The notes: generated by a model from the letters alone, not told the origin. 64,000 bases of DNA from Paraglaciecola psychrophila 170 (GCF_000347635.1 NC_020514.1:744001-808000); one strand, 5' to 3'. Shown: positions 19,222 through 28,192, counted from the stretch's first letter. Numbers and translations are program-made.

Positions 19222-20469
19222 ATGTCGACTGAAGACTTAAACGATTTACGCATGTCTGAGGCAGTGCGTCCGCTTTACCTTGCTGTAAAGAAGCATATTG
19301 AAGAGAATGTTATCCCGATCCAAGATGAATTTTATTCAATTGGTGAAAAGCTTACTGATCGTTGGAGTTACTCTGAACGTCAAATGGAATTGCTGGAAGG
19401 CGCAAAGAACAAAGCTAAAGAGCTCGGCCTTTGGAATTTTTTCTTACCAGATGCTGAAACAGGTGAAGGCTTATCCAACTTGGATTACGCATACATCGCC
19501 GTTGAACTGGGTAAAGCGCCTTTAGCGTCTGAAACATTAAACTGTTCTGCACCTGACACAGGCAACATGGAGGTGTTGGAGCGCGTGGGTACGCCCGAGC
19601 AAAAGGCACAATGGCTTGCACCTCTCCTAAGAGGCGAAATACGCTCTTGCTTTGGTATGACTGAACCTAACGTCGCATCTTCTGACGCAAAAAATATTTC
19701 AACATCGGCTGTTGAAGACGGAGATGACTGGGTCATCAACGGTGAAAAGTTTTATATTTCTGGTGCCGGTGACCCACGCTGTAAAATTATGATTTGTATG
19801 GTTAAAAGCAGTCCTGATGCACCAACACACAAACAACAATCACAAATTCTAGTGCCACTAGACGCCCCAGGTGTAACTATTGTTGGTCCAATGCATGTAT
19901 TTGGTCATGACGATGCACCTCACGGTCATATGCACATTAAACTTGAAAACGTGCGGGTGCCTAAGACTAACATGTTGTTAGGCGAAGGCCGTGGTTTTGA
20001 AATTTCTCAGGTACGTTTGGGGCCAGGTCGTATTCACCATTGCATGCGTTCAATTGGCCAAGCTGAAAAAGCGTTGCAGCTTGCACTTGAGCGTTCAACT
20101 TCACGAGAAGCTTTCGGTAAAAAAATATATCAGCTTGGTAAAAATATTGAAGTTATCTCGAAGATGCGTATCGATATTGAAGCCATGCGTATGATGGTTC
20201 TAAAAGCAGCAAAAGCGATGGATGTATTGGGTAACCAAGAAGCGCGTATCTGGATACATATGATCAAAGCGATGATCCCAGAGCGAGTTTGCGAAATCAT
20301 TGATCAGTCCATGCAACTTCATGGCGCAACCGGCATATCACAATGGTCACCGCTTTCTGCTATGTATGCGGGTCAACGTACCTTACGTTTTGCTGATGGC
20401 CCAGATGAGGTTCATCACATGGTGGTTGGTCGCAATGAAGTACGTGAGTATGAGCGTAACAAAGACTAA
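19222..20469 (+). CDS. Acyl-CoA dehydrogenase family flavoprotein
   Basis: A 415-residue cytosolic acyl-CoA dehydrogenase. The first signature reads CFGMTEPNVASSDAKNISTS and the FAD-binding/dimer part EAFGKKIYQLGKNIEVISKM. The C-terminal signature is QLHGATGISQWSPLSAMYAGQRTLRFADGP. It resembles the ACAD10/11-like bacterial group (RIHHCMRSIGQAEKAL). The start at ATG 19222 is chosen over an upstream frame extension because AAGGAA lies 7 bases before it and MSTEDLNDLRM starts the conserved protein. It oxidises an acyl-CoA at the alpha-beta position; chain specificity is not visible. A strong terminator follows. Confidence 0.9.
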   Translation: MSTEDLNDLRMSEAVRPLYLAVKKHIEENVIPIQDEFYSIGEKLTDRWSYSERQMELLEGAKNKAKELGLWNFFLPDAETGEGLSNLDYAYIAVELGKAPLASETLNCSAPDTGNMEVLERVGTPEQKAQWLAPLLRGEIRSCFGMTEPNVASSDAKNISTSAVEDGDDWVINGEKFYISGAGDPRCKIMICMVKSSPDAPTHKQQSQILVPLDAPGVTIVGPMHVFGHDDAPHGHMHIKLENVRVPKTNMLLGEGRGFEISQVRLGPGRIHHCMRSIGQAEKALQLALERSTSREAFGKKIYQLGKNIEVISKMRIDIEAMRMMVLKAAKAMDVLGNQEARIWIHMIKAMIPERVCEIIDQSMQLHGATGISQWSPLSAMYAGQRTLRFADGPDEVHHMVVGRNEVREYERNKD

Positions 20470-20522
20470 GTACATTATTTTCGACTCTTTTTTCGAATAC
20501 ATTTTCGAATGAGCGCATAATC

Positions 20523-20553
20523 AAAAAGGGCCGACATATTCTGGCCCTTTTTT
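20523..20553 (+). terminator. Rho-independent terminator
   Basis: AAAAAGGGCC (20523-20532) pairs with GGCCCTTTTT (20543-20552) across a 10-base loop and is followed by T's. It ends the acyl-CoA dehydrogenase transcript 54 bases after the stop. Confidence 0.9.
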
Positions 20554-20600
20554 GTATTTAATAAAATACAGGCTTTTAGGATCTCCCCAAGGAGAGCAGT

Positions 20601-20819
20601 ATGCGTAAATATAGTATTGCAAAACAATGTACGGCTGCTGCTTTAACTGAATCGAAAGAGGAAAAGATTAACGACATTGACGTATTAGAAGCACTGATCA
20701 TTACTTTGATTGCAGAAATGACAAAAACCGCAGGAGCCATTCGAACTGCAGAAGTCATAGATTATGAGCTGCGTAATATCTCCGGTGGACTGGATAAAGA
20801 TTTTTTGCGATCTAGATAG
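20601..20819 (+). CDS. Small conserved-looking hypothetical protein
   Basis: A 72-residue protein, MRKYSIAKQCTAAALTESKE at the start, then a helical stretch DIDVLEALIITLIAEMTKTAG and a charged end. A strong AAGGAGAG ribosome-binding site precedes the ATG, which argues for a real gene. No family recognised. It sits alone between a terminator and a convergent CPBP gene. Confidence 0.6.
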   Translation: MRKYSIAKQCTAAALTESKEEKINDIDVLEALIITLIAEMTKTAGAIRTAEVIDYELRNISGGLDKDFLRSR

Positions 20820-20907
20820 AACATCATTGCGCAGACATCCATTATCGTTTAATCAAATATTTGGCGTTATTTCGTAATATTTAACATTGGTAATCTAGTT
20901 AATTTAT

Positions 20908-21615
20908 TTAGCTTTGATATGTTGAGATAAAACCAATGGTGTTTGTTGCGCAATGAGCCAGAGTGGCAGGCCATAAGTTGCGGCCAGAAAAATAGTATGC
21001 CATTCCCCAAATCAACCCCAGAATTCCAGCGCCGACCATTCCTCTGGAACCTTGCCAAACGTGTGCAATACCAAATATTATCGAAGTAATAACAATCGCT
21101 AGCATCCATCCAAAAGTAGTCTTACCTAATCGTGCAGCAAGGTAATTCAAGATAAGGCCTCTAAATAATAATTCCTCTGCAAACACGGCTACCCACGTAA
21201 GTGGCGTGAGTATTAACAACAAGGTCAAATTTCCTACTAAAGGACTTTTTCTAGCCACTTCTTGGGAGAGTGGGCCTTGGAATATATCGAACAATTCAAC
21301 TACAATTGAGCCGCAGACTAAGCTAAGTAATATTATTCCTATCAGCCAAAGTGCCAATTTAAAAAAAGAACTCAGTGGACTGTTACCCATGTCAGTCCGC
21401 TTTAAGCCAAGTTCAGACAACTGACGCCCAGAAGATTTGAAAATTAAAATCCAACATAAAGTGAGGACAAAATAGGGTGTGCTACCGCCTAAAACTGGCA
21501 ATAAATCAAAAAACTGAGAAAACTGTGCTGTTTCTCGTGCTCCGAGCAAAAATGCAAAGAGGATCCCAGAGCCTATAACTTGAAGTTCGCAAGTGTAGCG
21601 GTTTTTTAGCATCAT
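20908..21615 (-). CDS. CPBP-family intramembrane metalloprotease
   Basis: A 235-residue, multi-span membrane protein of the CAAX protease/bacteriocin-processing (ABI) family. Motif 1 reads FAEELLFRGLILN (EExxxR), motif 2 is FGIAHVWQG and motif 3 is LAHCATNTIGF. These supply the Glu and His metal ligands in the membrane. The partner or substrate is unknown; family members act in peptide maturation or immunity. The gene stands alone on the minus strand. Confidence 0.85.
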   Translation of the reverse strand: MMLKNRYTCELQVIGSGILFAFLLGARETAQFSQFFDLLPVLGGSTPYFVLTLCWILIFKSSGRQLSELGLKRTDMGNSPLSSFFKLALWLIGIILLSLVCGSIVVELFDIFQGPLSQEVARKSPLVGNLTLLLILTPLTWVAVFAEELLFRGLILNYLAARLGKTTFGWMLAIVITSIIFGIAHVWQGSRGMVGAGILGLIWGMAYYFSGRNLWPATLAHCATNTIGFISTYQS

Positions 21616-21914
21616 AAAAATCCGTTTGGTGATCTTGTGGCGACATCGGATCCTTGCTTAATCTATCTTCTAAATAGGCTGCATGATCGAATTTCGTTAT
21701 GTTAGTAGTGTCCCATAATGCGAATGAATTTTGATGGTTTTGATGGTTTTGATAGATTTGATATGTAAAAACTTATGTTTGATACAGTGTTTCAATAATT
21801 GAAGACGCCTACCATGGCGTTATTAGTTCTAGCCAAAATAAATGTTAGAAGAGTTATTGTCCGCATTCCCCTTTTAAGGCATGGTTATTTGTAAGGTTCT
21901 AAAAGGAGATACTT
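21616..21914. other. Divergent promoter region
   Basis: About 300 bases between the CPBP gene (leftward) and the small membrane protein (rightward). It contains a short tandem repeat (TTTTGATGG twice, then related units) near 21730-21760. No clear promoter boxes could be assigned. Confidence 0.3.
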
Positions 21915-22334
21915 ATGAACTACTACCTAATTGGTGCAGGTTGTTTAACTGCCGTCGCTGCTTTAATGCATATTGGTTGTATTATCTTCGGTGCAACTTG
22001 GTATCGGTTTTTTGGTGCCGGGGAACAGATGGCGGTTATGGCTGAACAAGGTTTGATGAAACCTACAATCATCACGTCGTTTATTGTTGTTGTGTTATCT
22101 ATTTGGTCGCTTTACGCGTTTTCTGCTGCTGGGCTCATAGGGCGTTTACCGCTTATACGTCTGGGGCTGATTATTATCACCGCGACCTATCTTGTTCGTG
22201 GAGTTGCAGGCTTTTACTTTGTTTCTCATCCGATAGGCAGAAGCTCTGAATTTTGGATCTGGAGTTCTGTGATTTGTTTGTGTATCGGCTTGATTCATCT
22301 GATTGGGTTTATACAACAATGGGCTAGCCTCTAA
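21915..22334 (+). CDS. Four-helix small membrane protein
   Basis: A 139-residue protein with about four hydrophobic helices (YLIGAGCLTAVAALMHIGC, TIITSFIVVVLSIWSLYAF, and two more). A conserved His-Ile-Gly occurs early and YLVRGVAGFYF in the third helix. AAGGAG precedes the ATG at good spacing. No known function. Its 3' end is repeated as a degenerate scrap at about 27145-27215, before rutR. The gene therefore belonged to a segment duplicated within the pyrimidine locus. Confidence 0.75.
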   Translation: MNYYLIGAGCLTAVAALMHIGCIIFGATWYRFFGAGEQMAVMAEQGLMKPTIITSFIVVVLSIWSLYAFSAAGLIGRLPLIRLGLIIITATYLVRGVAGFYFVSHPIGRSSEFWIWSSVICLCIGLIHLIGFIQQWASL

Positions 22335-22341
22335 ACACAGT

Positions 22342-22380
22342 GATGATCAGTAAATTTACTTACATCTATTTCTGATCATC
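22342..22380 (+). terminator. Hairpin after the small membrane protein gene
   Basis: GATGATCAG (22342-22350) pairs perfectly with CTGATCATC (22372-22380) around a 21-base loop. No T run follows; a terminator or attenuator is likely but unproven. Confidence 0.4.
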
Positions 22381-22384
22381 ATGT

Positions 22385-22397
22385 CATCGGGCGTACA
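22385..22397 (-). repeat. Scrap identical to the 3' end of rutR
   Basis: ATCGGGCGTACAC here is identical to the stretch covering the last codons of rutR (VRPI) at 27286-27298. It lies the same way round and about as far from the small membrane gene's 3' end (62 against 78 bases). It is probably what is left of a second rutR copy. Confidence 0.5.
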
Positions 22398-22447
22398 CGG
22401 TTACCAACTCATCACTTACAATATAATTTTCAGTATCGTTCTTGATA

Positions 22448-22579
22448 TTATTGTATATCTTTGTAGGTGAATTGGTCAATCCAGCCTAAATTGGCTGCGC
22501 CATAGATCAATGTTGTTACGATCCAAGTAAATCCCCTCCAGCCTTCTTTCCCACATGTATCTTGCATTCTTGAGTGCAT
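22448..22579 (-). CDS. Possible 43-residue single-span membrane peptide
   Basis: ATG 22579 to TAA 22448: it begins MHSRMQDTCGKEGWRGFTW and continues IVTTLIYGAANLGWIDQFTY. One hydrophobic helix follows a Cys/Trp-rich N-terminus. The composition looks protein-like rather than random. There is no good ribosome-binding site, and the 5' end reaches into the putative regulatory region of the transporter promoter. An in-frame ATG lies one codon upstream. Unknown family. Confidence 0.35.
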   Translation of the reverse strand: MHSRMQDTCGKEGWRGFTWIVTTLIYGAANLGWIDQFTYKDIQ

Positions 22580-22594
22580 CATTTTAGCGAAACA

Positions 22595-22703
22595 TGCACA
22601 GAATTGATGCTCTTAAATAGACTGATTAGTCCGTTTATAGGGTTTATTTTAAGTTAAGTGTCTGTATATATTATATTTTTTATGATTGGCCTATATTGTG
22701 CTA
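22595..22703 (+). promoter_or_regulatory. Sigma-54 promoter with NtrC-like and RutR-like sites (transporter side)
   Basis: TTGGCCTATATTGTGCTAA at 22687-22705 has the sigma-54 GG-N10-GC core (GG 22688-22689, GC 22700-22701). GCAC-N7-ATGC at 22596-22610 resembles the NtrC site GCAC-N7-GTGC. GACTGATTAGTC (22620-22631) fits the RutR box GACCA-NN-TGGTC in spacing, with three mismatches. The same three elements occur with nearly the same spacing before rutA. E. coli rut is also nitrogen-controlled, which supports the reading. Confidence 0.6.
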
Positions 22704-22784
22704 AGGCTTGTGTTAGCAATCGAAGATTTGCTCAAACTCAATATTTCGTACTTCCGTCGTGTTCTGGTGTGTCTGCGGATAATA

Positions 22785-22815
22785 AAAAAGTAAAAAGTAA
22801 AAAGTAAAAAGTAAA
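22785..22815 (+). repeat. Four tandem AAAAAGT heptamers
   Basis: A 7-base unit (AAAAAGT) is repeated four times in the leader before the transporter. It is a slippage-prone microsatellite. It could alter spacing in the leader, but no effect is visible. Confidence 0.7.
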
Positions 22816-22828
22816 TAGAGAGCAGAAA

Positions 22829-22978
22829 ATGGATATAAACATATTTATTCAACTCGATATCAGCCGCTTTGAGAGCGATGGAAAACTCACTGGTATATAA
22901 CGCCTAAACGATATTAATAATAGAAATAATGGCTAAGCAGCTCAAATCATTGACCCATATCAGCAGGCAGAAAAAATT
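22829..22978 (+). pseudogene. Decayed start of a second rutA copy
   Basis: ATG 22829 begins MDINIFIQLD, close to Rut[11 protein letters not shown]; 21 of the first 29 bases match and most differences are transitions. Further on, AATAATGGC-TAA lines up with the RutA codons for NNG-W, the Trp replaced by a stop. An EKIV near 22970 resembles RutA KEIVQKA. The scrap follows the duplicated promoter directly and runs into the transporter gene. Confidence 0.45.
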
Positions 22979-24455
22979 GTGCTAAATACTAAAAAAGTTC
23001 CACAGCAATACGTATCTAAAATGGTCGAAGTGGGCGAGTTTATCGAGTTAAATGTTCAGGATGATGTTCGCAATAGCCCCCTATATAACGACGATATTGC
23101 TCCAACAAACGTTGCCCAGCGCACTTGGCATAAATGGGATGTTGCAGCACTCTGGGTCGGTATGGCAATTTGTGTACCTACCTATACTCTTGGTGGAGTA
23201 TTGACCGCTTATTTTGGATTGTCGGTAATCGAAGCCTTAATTACAATTTTGATTGCCAATATAATTGTGCTTATCCCGCTCACATTAAATGCCTTTTCTG
23301 GAACCAAATATGGCATACCTTTTCCCGTTTTATTACGCTCTTCGTTTGGTTTGTATGGTTCTAATTTACCCTGTTTAATTCGAGCAATCGTGGCATGTGG
23401 CTGGTTTGGTATTCAAACCTTATTTGGTGGCATTGCATGCCATATTTTATTGTCGAACCTTTCTGGAGATTGGGCTGCGTTAGGAAGCCAGGGGGAGGTG
23501 TATGGTTTTTTGATGTTTTGGGTTTTGAATTTGTATGTGGTGCTGAAAGGGTCTGATTCTATTAAAAAAATTGGAAAACTGGTCAGCGCCTATATTGTTA
23601 ACAATGGGGTTTGGTTTAATGCTTTGGGCCTTACCGCAAATAAATCTATCTGAGGTATTGGCTACCCCAGCGAGTCGCCCGAAAGAGGATTTATCGCTGC
23701 CTTATTTACTGGCCGGTGTGACTGCTATGGTGGGTTTTTGGGCTACTTTGAGCTTAAATATTCCAGATTTTAGCCGTTATGTAAAATCACAAAAAGATCA
23801 GATTGTGGGTCAGGTAGTAGGGCTCCCATTAACCATGTTATTTTTTGCCTCTCTGGGTGTAATACTTACATCCGCATCCACAGTGCTGGTGGGTGAAACA
23901 ATCACCGATCCAATCAATCTTATCGGTAAAGTTGGCAACCCAACGGTTGTCGCTATTGCCATGGTCTTAATTATTATTGCCACACTTTCAACCAACAGTG
24001 CTGCAAATATTGTGTCTCCCACCAATGATTTTCAAAACCTCGCTCCAAAATTTATTAGCGAAAAACGTGGCGTCTTACTGAGTGGGTTAATTGCCCTGCT
24101 AATGATGAGTTGGGAGTTATTGAAAAAAATGCATTGGGTTGACTCCGATGTAAGCGTTGAAGCGATTTATTCAAACTGGCTGATGGGATATTCAAGTTTG
24201 TTAGGCCCTATCGCGGGGATCATGATTGTTGATTATTTTGTGATCAATAAACAACAGTTAGATTTGGTGTCTCTCTACCAACGAGGTGGGCGCTATGCGG
24301 ACGTTAATTATCAAGGAATGGCAGCGTTTCTTATCCCAGTAGCACTGACCATATTCACTTTAACAACGGGGTATCTGAATTGGTTTTATGACTATGGCTG
24401 GTTTACAGGTTCAATCCTCGGCGCAACGCTTTATTACTGCTTTAAAAGGCAGTAG
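22979..24455 (+). pseudogene. NCS1-family nucleobase transporter, split by one frameshift
   Basis: The N-terminal part has NDDIAPTNVAQRTWHKWDVA and VGMAICVPTYTLGGVL, typical of NCS1 (uracil, cytosine, allantoin) permeases. It continues to GSDSIKK, where a run of seven A (23564-23570) loses the frame. With six A it would continue LENWSAPILLTMGFGLMLWA into the second part, which carries LSLNIPDFSRYVKSQ, SPTNDFQNLAPKFIS and MGYSSLLGPIAGIMIVDYF. Joined it is about 490 residues with roughly 12 spans. GTG 22979 or ATG 23021 may be the start. It takes the place of RutG here and most likely imports uracil or a related base. Confidence 0.82.
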
Positions 24456-24532
24456 TCACTTCATCAGCGATTGGCGTTAGAACAAGCAAATATATCTAAA
24501 AAATTACCATGTAATAGAAAACCGTTAGTTCT

Positions 24533-24556
24533 TTATTCGATTTTTTTATCGGATAA
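24533..24556 (+). promoter_or_regulatory. Hairpin between transporter and TonB receptor
   Basis: TTATTCGAT (24533-24541) pairs with ATCGGATAA (24548-24556), one G-T pair, around a six-T loop. It may partly separate transporter and receptor expression. Confidence 0.35.
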
Positions 24557-24613
24557 GGGGGAAGCGTGTGCGATTGAGTTTGATATTTATAACGATAAAA
24601 CAGGGGAATGAAA

Positions 24614-26965
24614 ATGATAAAGATACACACATTAACACTAAAATTAAGTTTATTGCCGCTGGCAGTCATCACGGCACTTTCACAAGCACAAGCGTCAAAT
24701 CCTCCTGAGGAAGTGGCTTCTTCACCGGGCGTTTTTGAGCAAATCCTTATCACCGCGCAAAAAAGAGAACAATACCTAAATGATGTGAGCATTGCTGTTA
24801 CCGCGTTTAGTGGTGAACAAATGGATAAGCTTGGGTTTGACGATAGTATCGATTTAATCGCATTTACGCCGGGGGTATCGCTGGCGGGTGATATTGGTGG
24901 TCAGCGAGCCATCTTCAATATTCGGGGTGTAGTACAAAATGATTATGCGGATATTGCTGAGGCACCGGTGGCGGTGTATGTCGACGGTGGATATTTGGCT
25001 AGCACACAAGCGCAAACCTTTGGCATATTTGATTTAGCACGGGTAGAAATTTTAAAAGGTCCGCAAGGTACACTATTTGGACGCAACGCCACAGGTGGAT
25101 TAGTCAACACCATCACCGCCAAACCTAGTGATGAAACAGAAGGTTATGCAGAGTTCACTGCTGCCAGTTTTGAGCAATTTCGCTTAGAAGGCGCTCTTTC
25201 TGGCAGTCTTTCAGATTCTGTGAGGGGGCGTATTTCAATTTTATCTAATCAACAGGGTGAAATTTTAGAAAATATTTATCAGGATGGTTCTGAACCTGAT
25301 ACTCGAGAAGGTTCAGTAGGGGGCGGCGAAGATGGTTACAATGACGATACTCAAGCTATTCGTGGTCAAATTGAGTTTGATATTAATGACAATGGCTCAG
25401 TGTTGTTTAACGCAAATTGGGCTAAAACGACAAAAAGTGAAGGCCCCTATCAAGTCGTTAATACCACTGAAATTGCTGACGAAAACGGCAACATTATCGA
25501 TGTTATTTTTGCTGCAGATGATCCTCTTGGATGTGACAAGATTCAGTTAGGTCAATGTGTTGACGCCAATTTTAACGGTGATCCGCTACGCCCTGTCCAA
25601 GGTGGCGACTTTAATGGTAACTTCGACCCCGATGGCAGCGGTAATAAAGTTAATAAGGATTTCGCTTTTGATGATCAAAACAAAATTGAATCAAAAGGTT
25701 TAATGGCCACTGTTAATTATGACTTTGATTTTATGCAATTAGTCTCCATTACCGATTACAAGAAATTTACTCGGGTTGTCGGACTCGACTCTGATCAAAC
25801 AGCCTCTCCTGAGCTGATTTTTCAATCCGACGGAGACATAGACCAAATTAGTCAGGAGTTTCGTTTTTCTGGTGAAAGTGATTCACTTAGCTGGGTAAGT
25901 GGTCTTTATTATTTAGGGATTGATACAGATTATATTCAGGGTCTTGCTGCTTCTCCTTCGGCAGGTTTTCTTGCTGGTGAAGAGGTCAATACCTTAGCTG
26001 ATATAAGTACTGACTCTTTGTCATTATTTGGACAAATAGATTATTACTTATCCGACTCTTTAATCTTGGTTGCTGGTGCACGTGTGATCAAAGAAAACAA
26101 AAGTTTAGACGGTCTAGTTTTTTCAAATGCGAATACTAATGACCGAGTCATTGAAGTTGACTTAAACGGGGTGTTGTTTGAAGAAGCATATTTAGATAAT
26201 GATCAAAATTTATGGTCAGCTAAAATACAACTCGACTATTCTCCAAATACTGACACCCTCTATTATGCTGGTATCAATCGCGGGGTAAAAGCAGGTAGTT
26301 TTAATGCTCCCCTATTTGGTGGATTTAGTCGTTATAAACCTGAAGTATTAGTTTCTTATGAAGCGGGCACAAAACATACGCTAAACGAGGGTAAGGTGCA
26401 GATAAACGGAAGTTTATTTCACTATGATTATGCAGATTATCAGTCTTTTTCATGGGTAAATAACGCTGGGGTAGTATTTAATGAACAAGCGAATTTTACG
26501 GGTGCAGAAGTTGAGATATTCCTCAACGCTGGTGAGGGATTAGACATCATGTTTGGTATGTCTTATGTCGATGCAAAAGTTGAAAACCTTGAAGTGGCTT
26601 CTGGCGTCTTTAAAGATACGACTCCTCCATACACCCCTAAATTACAAGCTTCAGGTCTTGTTCGTTATAACTGGGATATTCAAAGCGGTAATGTGGCGGT
26701 TCAAGTAAGTGGTTCTTATCAATCCCATACATTCCACAATGCTAGAAATTTCACTGCACATAGGATTGACAGTCACTTTAAAGCGGATGCCAATCTAGCT
26801 TGGACTGATAACGAAGACAAATGGAGTGTGTTTGCCTATGTAGACAACCTGACTGATTCTGACCATGCTTTGATTGGTTTTGATGTAACAGGTTTCTACG
26901 GCACGACACAAATTTCTTATGCAAAACCTAGAACTGCTGGAGTAACTGTCAAAAGAAATTTTTAA
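24614..26965 (+). CDS. TonB-dependent outer-membrane receptor
   Basis: A 783-residue receptor. Signal peptide MIKIHTLTLKLSLLPLAVIT with cleavage near SQAQA, then a TonB-box-like FEQILITAQKREQ. The plug domain has FTPGVSLAG, FNIRGV and EILKGPQGTLFGRNATGG. A long beta-barrel ends with the terminal aromatic residue (VTVKRNF). ATG 24614 is chosen because AGGGG lies 7 bases upstream; the ATG at 24608 is too close. It resembles the large Alteromonadales/sphingomonad-type TonB receptors. Its place between an NCS1 permease and rutR-rutA suggests uptake of nucleosides, bases or other pyrimidine material across the outer membrane; the substrate is an inference. Confidence 0.88.
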   Translation: MIKIHTLTLKLSLLPLAVITALSQAQASNPPEEVASSPGVFEQILITAQKREQYLNDVSIAVTAFSGEQMDKLGFDDSIDLIAFTPGVSLAGDIGGQRAIFNIRGVVQNDYADIAEAPVAVYVDGGYLASTQAQTFGIFDLARVEILKGPQGTLFGRNATGGLVNTITAKPSDETEGYAEFTAASFEQFRLEGALSGSLSDSVRGRISILSNQQGEILENIYQDGSEPDTREGSVGGGEDGYNDDTQAIRGQIEFDINDNGSVLFNANWAKTTKSEGPYQVVNTTEIADENGNIIDVIFAADDPLGCDKIQLGQCVDANFNGDPLRPVQGGDFNGNFDPDGSGNKVNKDFAFDDQNKIESKGLMATVNYDFDFMQLVSITDYKKFTRVVGLDSDQTASPELIFQSDGDIDQISQEFRFSGESDSLSWVSGLYYLGIDTDYIQGLAASPSAGFLAGEEVNTLADISTDSLSLFGQIDYYLSDSLILVAGARVIKENKSLDGLVFSNANTNDRVIEVDLNGVLFEEAYLDNDQNLWSAKIQLDYSPNTDTLYYAGINRGVKAGSFNAPLFGGFSRYKPEVLVSYEAGTKHTLNEGKVQINGSLFHYDYADYQSFSWVNNAGVVFNEQANFTGAEVEIFLNAGEGLDIMFGMSYVDAKVENLEVASGVFKDTTPPYTPKLQASGLVRYNWDIQSGNVAVQVSGSYQSHTFHNARNFTAHRIDSHFKADANLAWTDNEDKWSVFAYVDNLTDSDHALIGFDVTGFYGTTQISYAKPRTAGVTVKRNF

Positions 26966-27144
26966 GCCTTCAAAACTCAGGCAATAAATCAATTTCTAAT
27001 ACATCACCCGTTGTAATTCAACCAAGCGTTTACGATGGGTGCTTGTTATTTGTTTTCTTGCATGTTGATTCGCCTGGGCTCGGAAGCAGGCTTTACTTCA
27101 TTTTATGTTGATTGTTAAAGCCTAGGCTTTTAGGTATGCAGTCA

Positions 27145-27215
27145 TGTGATTTGTTTGTGTATGTATGTATGAGCTTGATTCATCTTGATTGGGCTTAAAC
27201 AACAAAGAGCTAGTT
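27145..27215 (+). pseudogene. Degenerate 3' end of a second copy of the small membrane gene
   Basis: GTGATTTGTTTGTGTAT (27145-27161) is identical to 22269-22285. GCTTGATTCATCT, GATTGGG-TT, ACAACAA and GCTAG follow in the same order with small gaps. No reading frame survives. It lies before the 3' end of rutR, as the intact gene lies before the rutR scrap at 22385. The rest of 26966-27270 has only a short palindrome (AAAGCCTAGGCTTT, 27117-27130). Confidence 0.7.
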
Positions 27216-27270
27216 TCTTCACCCATTGTGGCACAGTAAAACGTCCTCACGTTACACCAATGTCTGTTCG

Positions 27271-27957
27271 TTATTTAATCGGGCGTACACCATTAAGAAT
27301 AATGCTTTGTAGATTCTTTAAGGTAGTGGCAAAAAAGTCTGGATCGTCGAGGGTCTTGCCGGTGACCGCTTCCACTTGTATACGAAAATCTGCATAGTGC
27401 TGAGTGGTAGCCCAGATTGAAAAGATCAGGTGATATGGGTCTACAGGAGCTAGTTTACCTAATTTAATCCAAGCGTTAATAACGTGTACTTTTGACTCAA
27501 CCAGTGCCCGTAATGGTGAATTTAGTTCATTGAATAGTAAAGGCGCGCCTTGCACCATTTCCATACAAAATAAACGTGACTCAGCTGGGTTGTCTCTGGA
27601 TAGCTCAAGCTTGGTTTTTATATAATTGCTAATGGTCTGGATGGGATCCTGCTCGACGCTAAAACCCTGTAAAGGCTGAAGCCAGACGTCTAAAAGCTGC
27701 TTTATTACCTCTAAATAGAGCTGTTCTTTGCTACTAAAATAATATAATAAGTTGGTTTTAGAAACGTCAGCTTTATCTGCTACCTGTTCGACGCTGGTGC
27801 CGTGTACGCCGCTGCGTGAAAACAAATTTAGCGCAGCTTGCATAATAATTTTACGCTTATTCTGCTGAGCCTGATCACGTCTTCTTTCGGCGCTTGGGCT
27901 TAACTTTCTGGTTGATTTTTGTTTTGTTGTTTTTATTTTAACCAAGGGTGTTTTCAT
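27271..27957 (-). CDS. rutR: TetR-family pyrimidine-utilisation regulator
   Basis: A 228-residue protein. The N-terminal TetR HTH reads IIMQAALNLFSRSGVHGTSVEQVADKADVSKTNLLYYF in pieces, after a basic arm. The C-terminal ligand domain has CMEMVQGAPLLFNEL and IWATTQHYADF, close to E. coli RutR, which binds uracil or thymine and releases DNA. It is transcribed away from rutA, across 347 bases that hold the regulatory sites. It probably represses rutA-F and perhaps the transporter operon. Confidence 0.9.
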   Translation of the reverse strand: MKTPLVKIKTTKQKSTRKLSPSAERRRDQAQQNKRKIIMQAALNLFSRSGVHGTSVEQVADKADVSKTNLLYYFSSKEQLYLEVIKQLLDVWLQPLQGFSVEQDPIQTISNYIKTKLELSRDNPAESRLFCMEMVQGAPLLFNELNSPLRALVESKVHVINAWIKLGKLAPVDPYHLIFSIWATTQHYADFRIQVEAVTGKTLDDPDFFATTLKNLQSIILNGVRPIK

Positions 27958-28085
27958 CTAATTACTGACTACCTATGACACAAGTGTAAAACCTCCTCCT
28001 TTATTTATCTAGTTTATTCAACTTCAACGTGCACTGTGCTTCAACCTGATCGTTTATTTAGTGTTGCATCATTTTTGCGCAAAAG

Positions 28086-28192
28086 TGCACAAACTTAATG
28101 CTCCAGCATGGACTGAATGGTCTGTTTTGGATTATTTTTTCACATAAGTTATTGTATATAATGATTTTTATATGGTTGGTCCGGTTTATGCT
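28086..28192 (+). promoter_or_regulatory. Sigma-54 promoter with NtrC-like and RutR-like sites before rutA
   Basis: TTGGTCCGGTTTATGCT at 28177-28192 has GG (28178-28179), ten bases, then GC (28190-28191): the sigma-54 core. GCAC-AAACTTA-ATGC at 28087-28101 matches NtrC GCAC-N7-GTGC but for one base. GACTGAATGGTC (28111-28122) matches the RutR box GACCA-NN-TGGTC at 8 of 10 positions. The distance from the NtrC-like site to the core is 92 bases, against 93 at the transporter promoter. The start would fall near 28203, about 100 bases before rutA. Confidence 0.65.

Noticed and set aside
22785..22815. CRISPR or operator array from AAAAAGT repeats
   Set aside because: No spacers and low complexity; it is a simple tandem heptamer.
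27117..27130. AAAGCCTAGGCTTT palindrome as a regulator site
   Set aside because: Perfect but isolated, with no second copy and no position relative to a promoter; chance in AT-rich DNA is likely.
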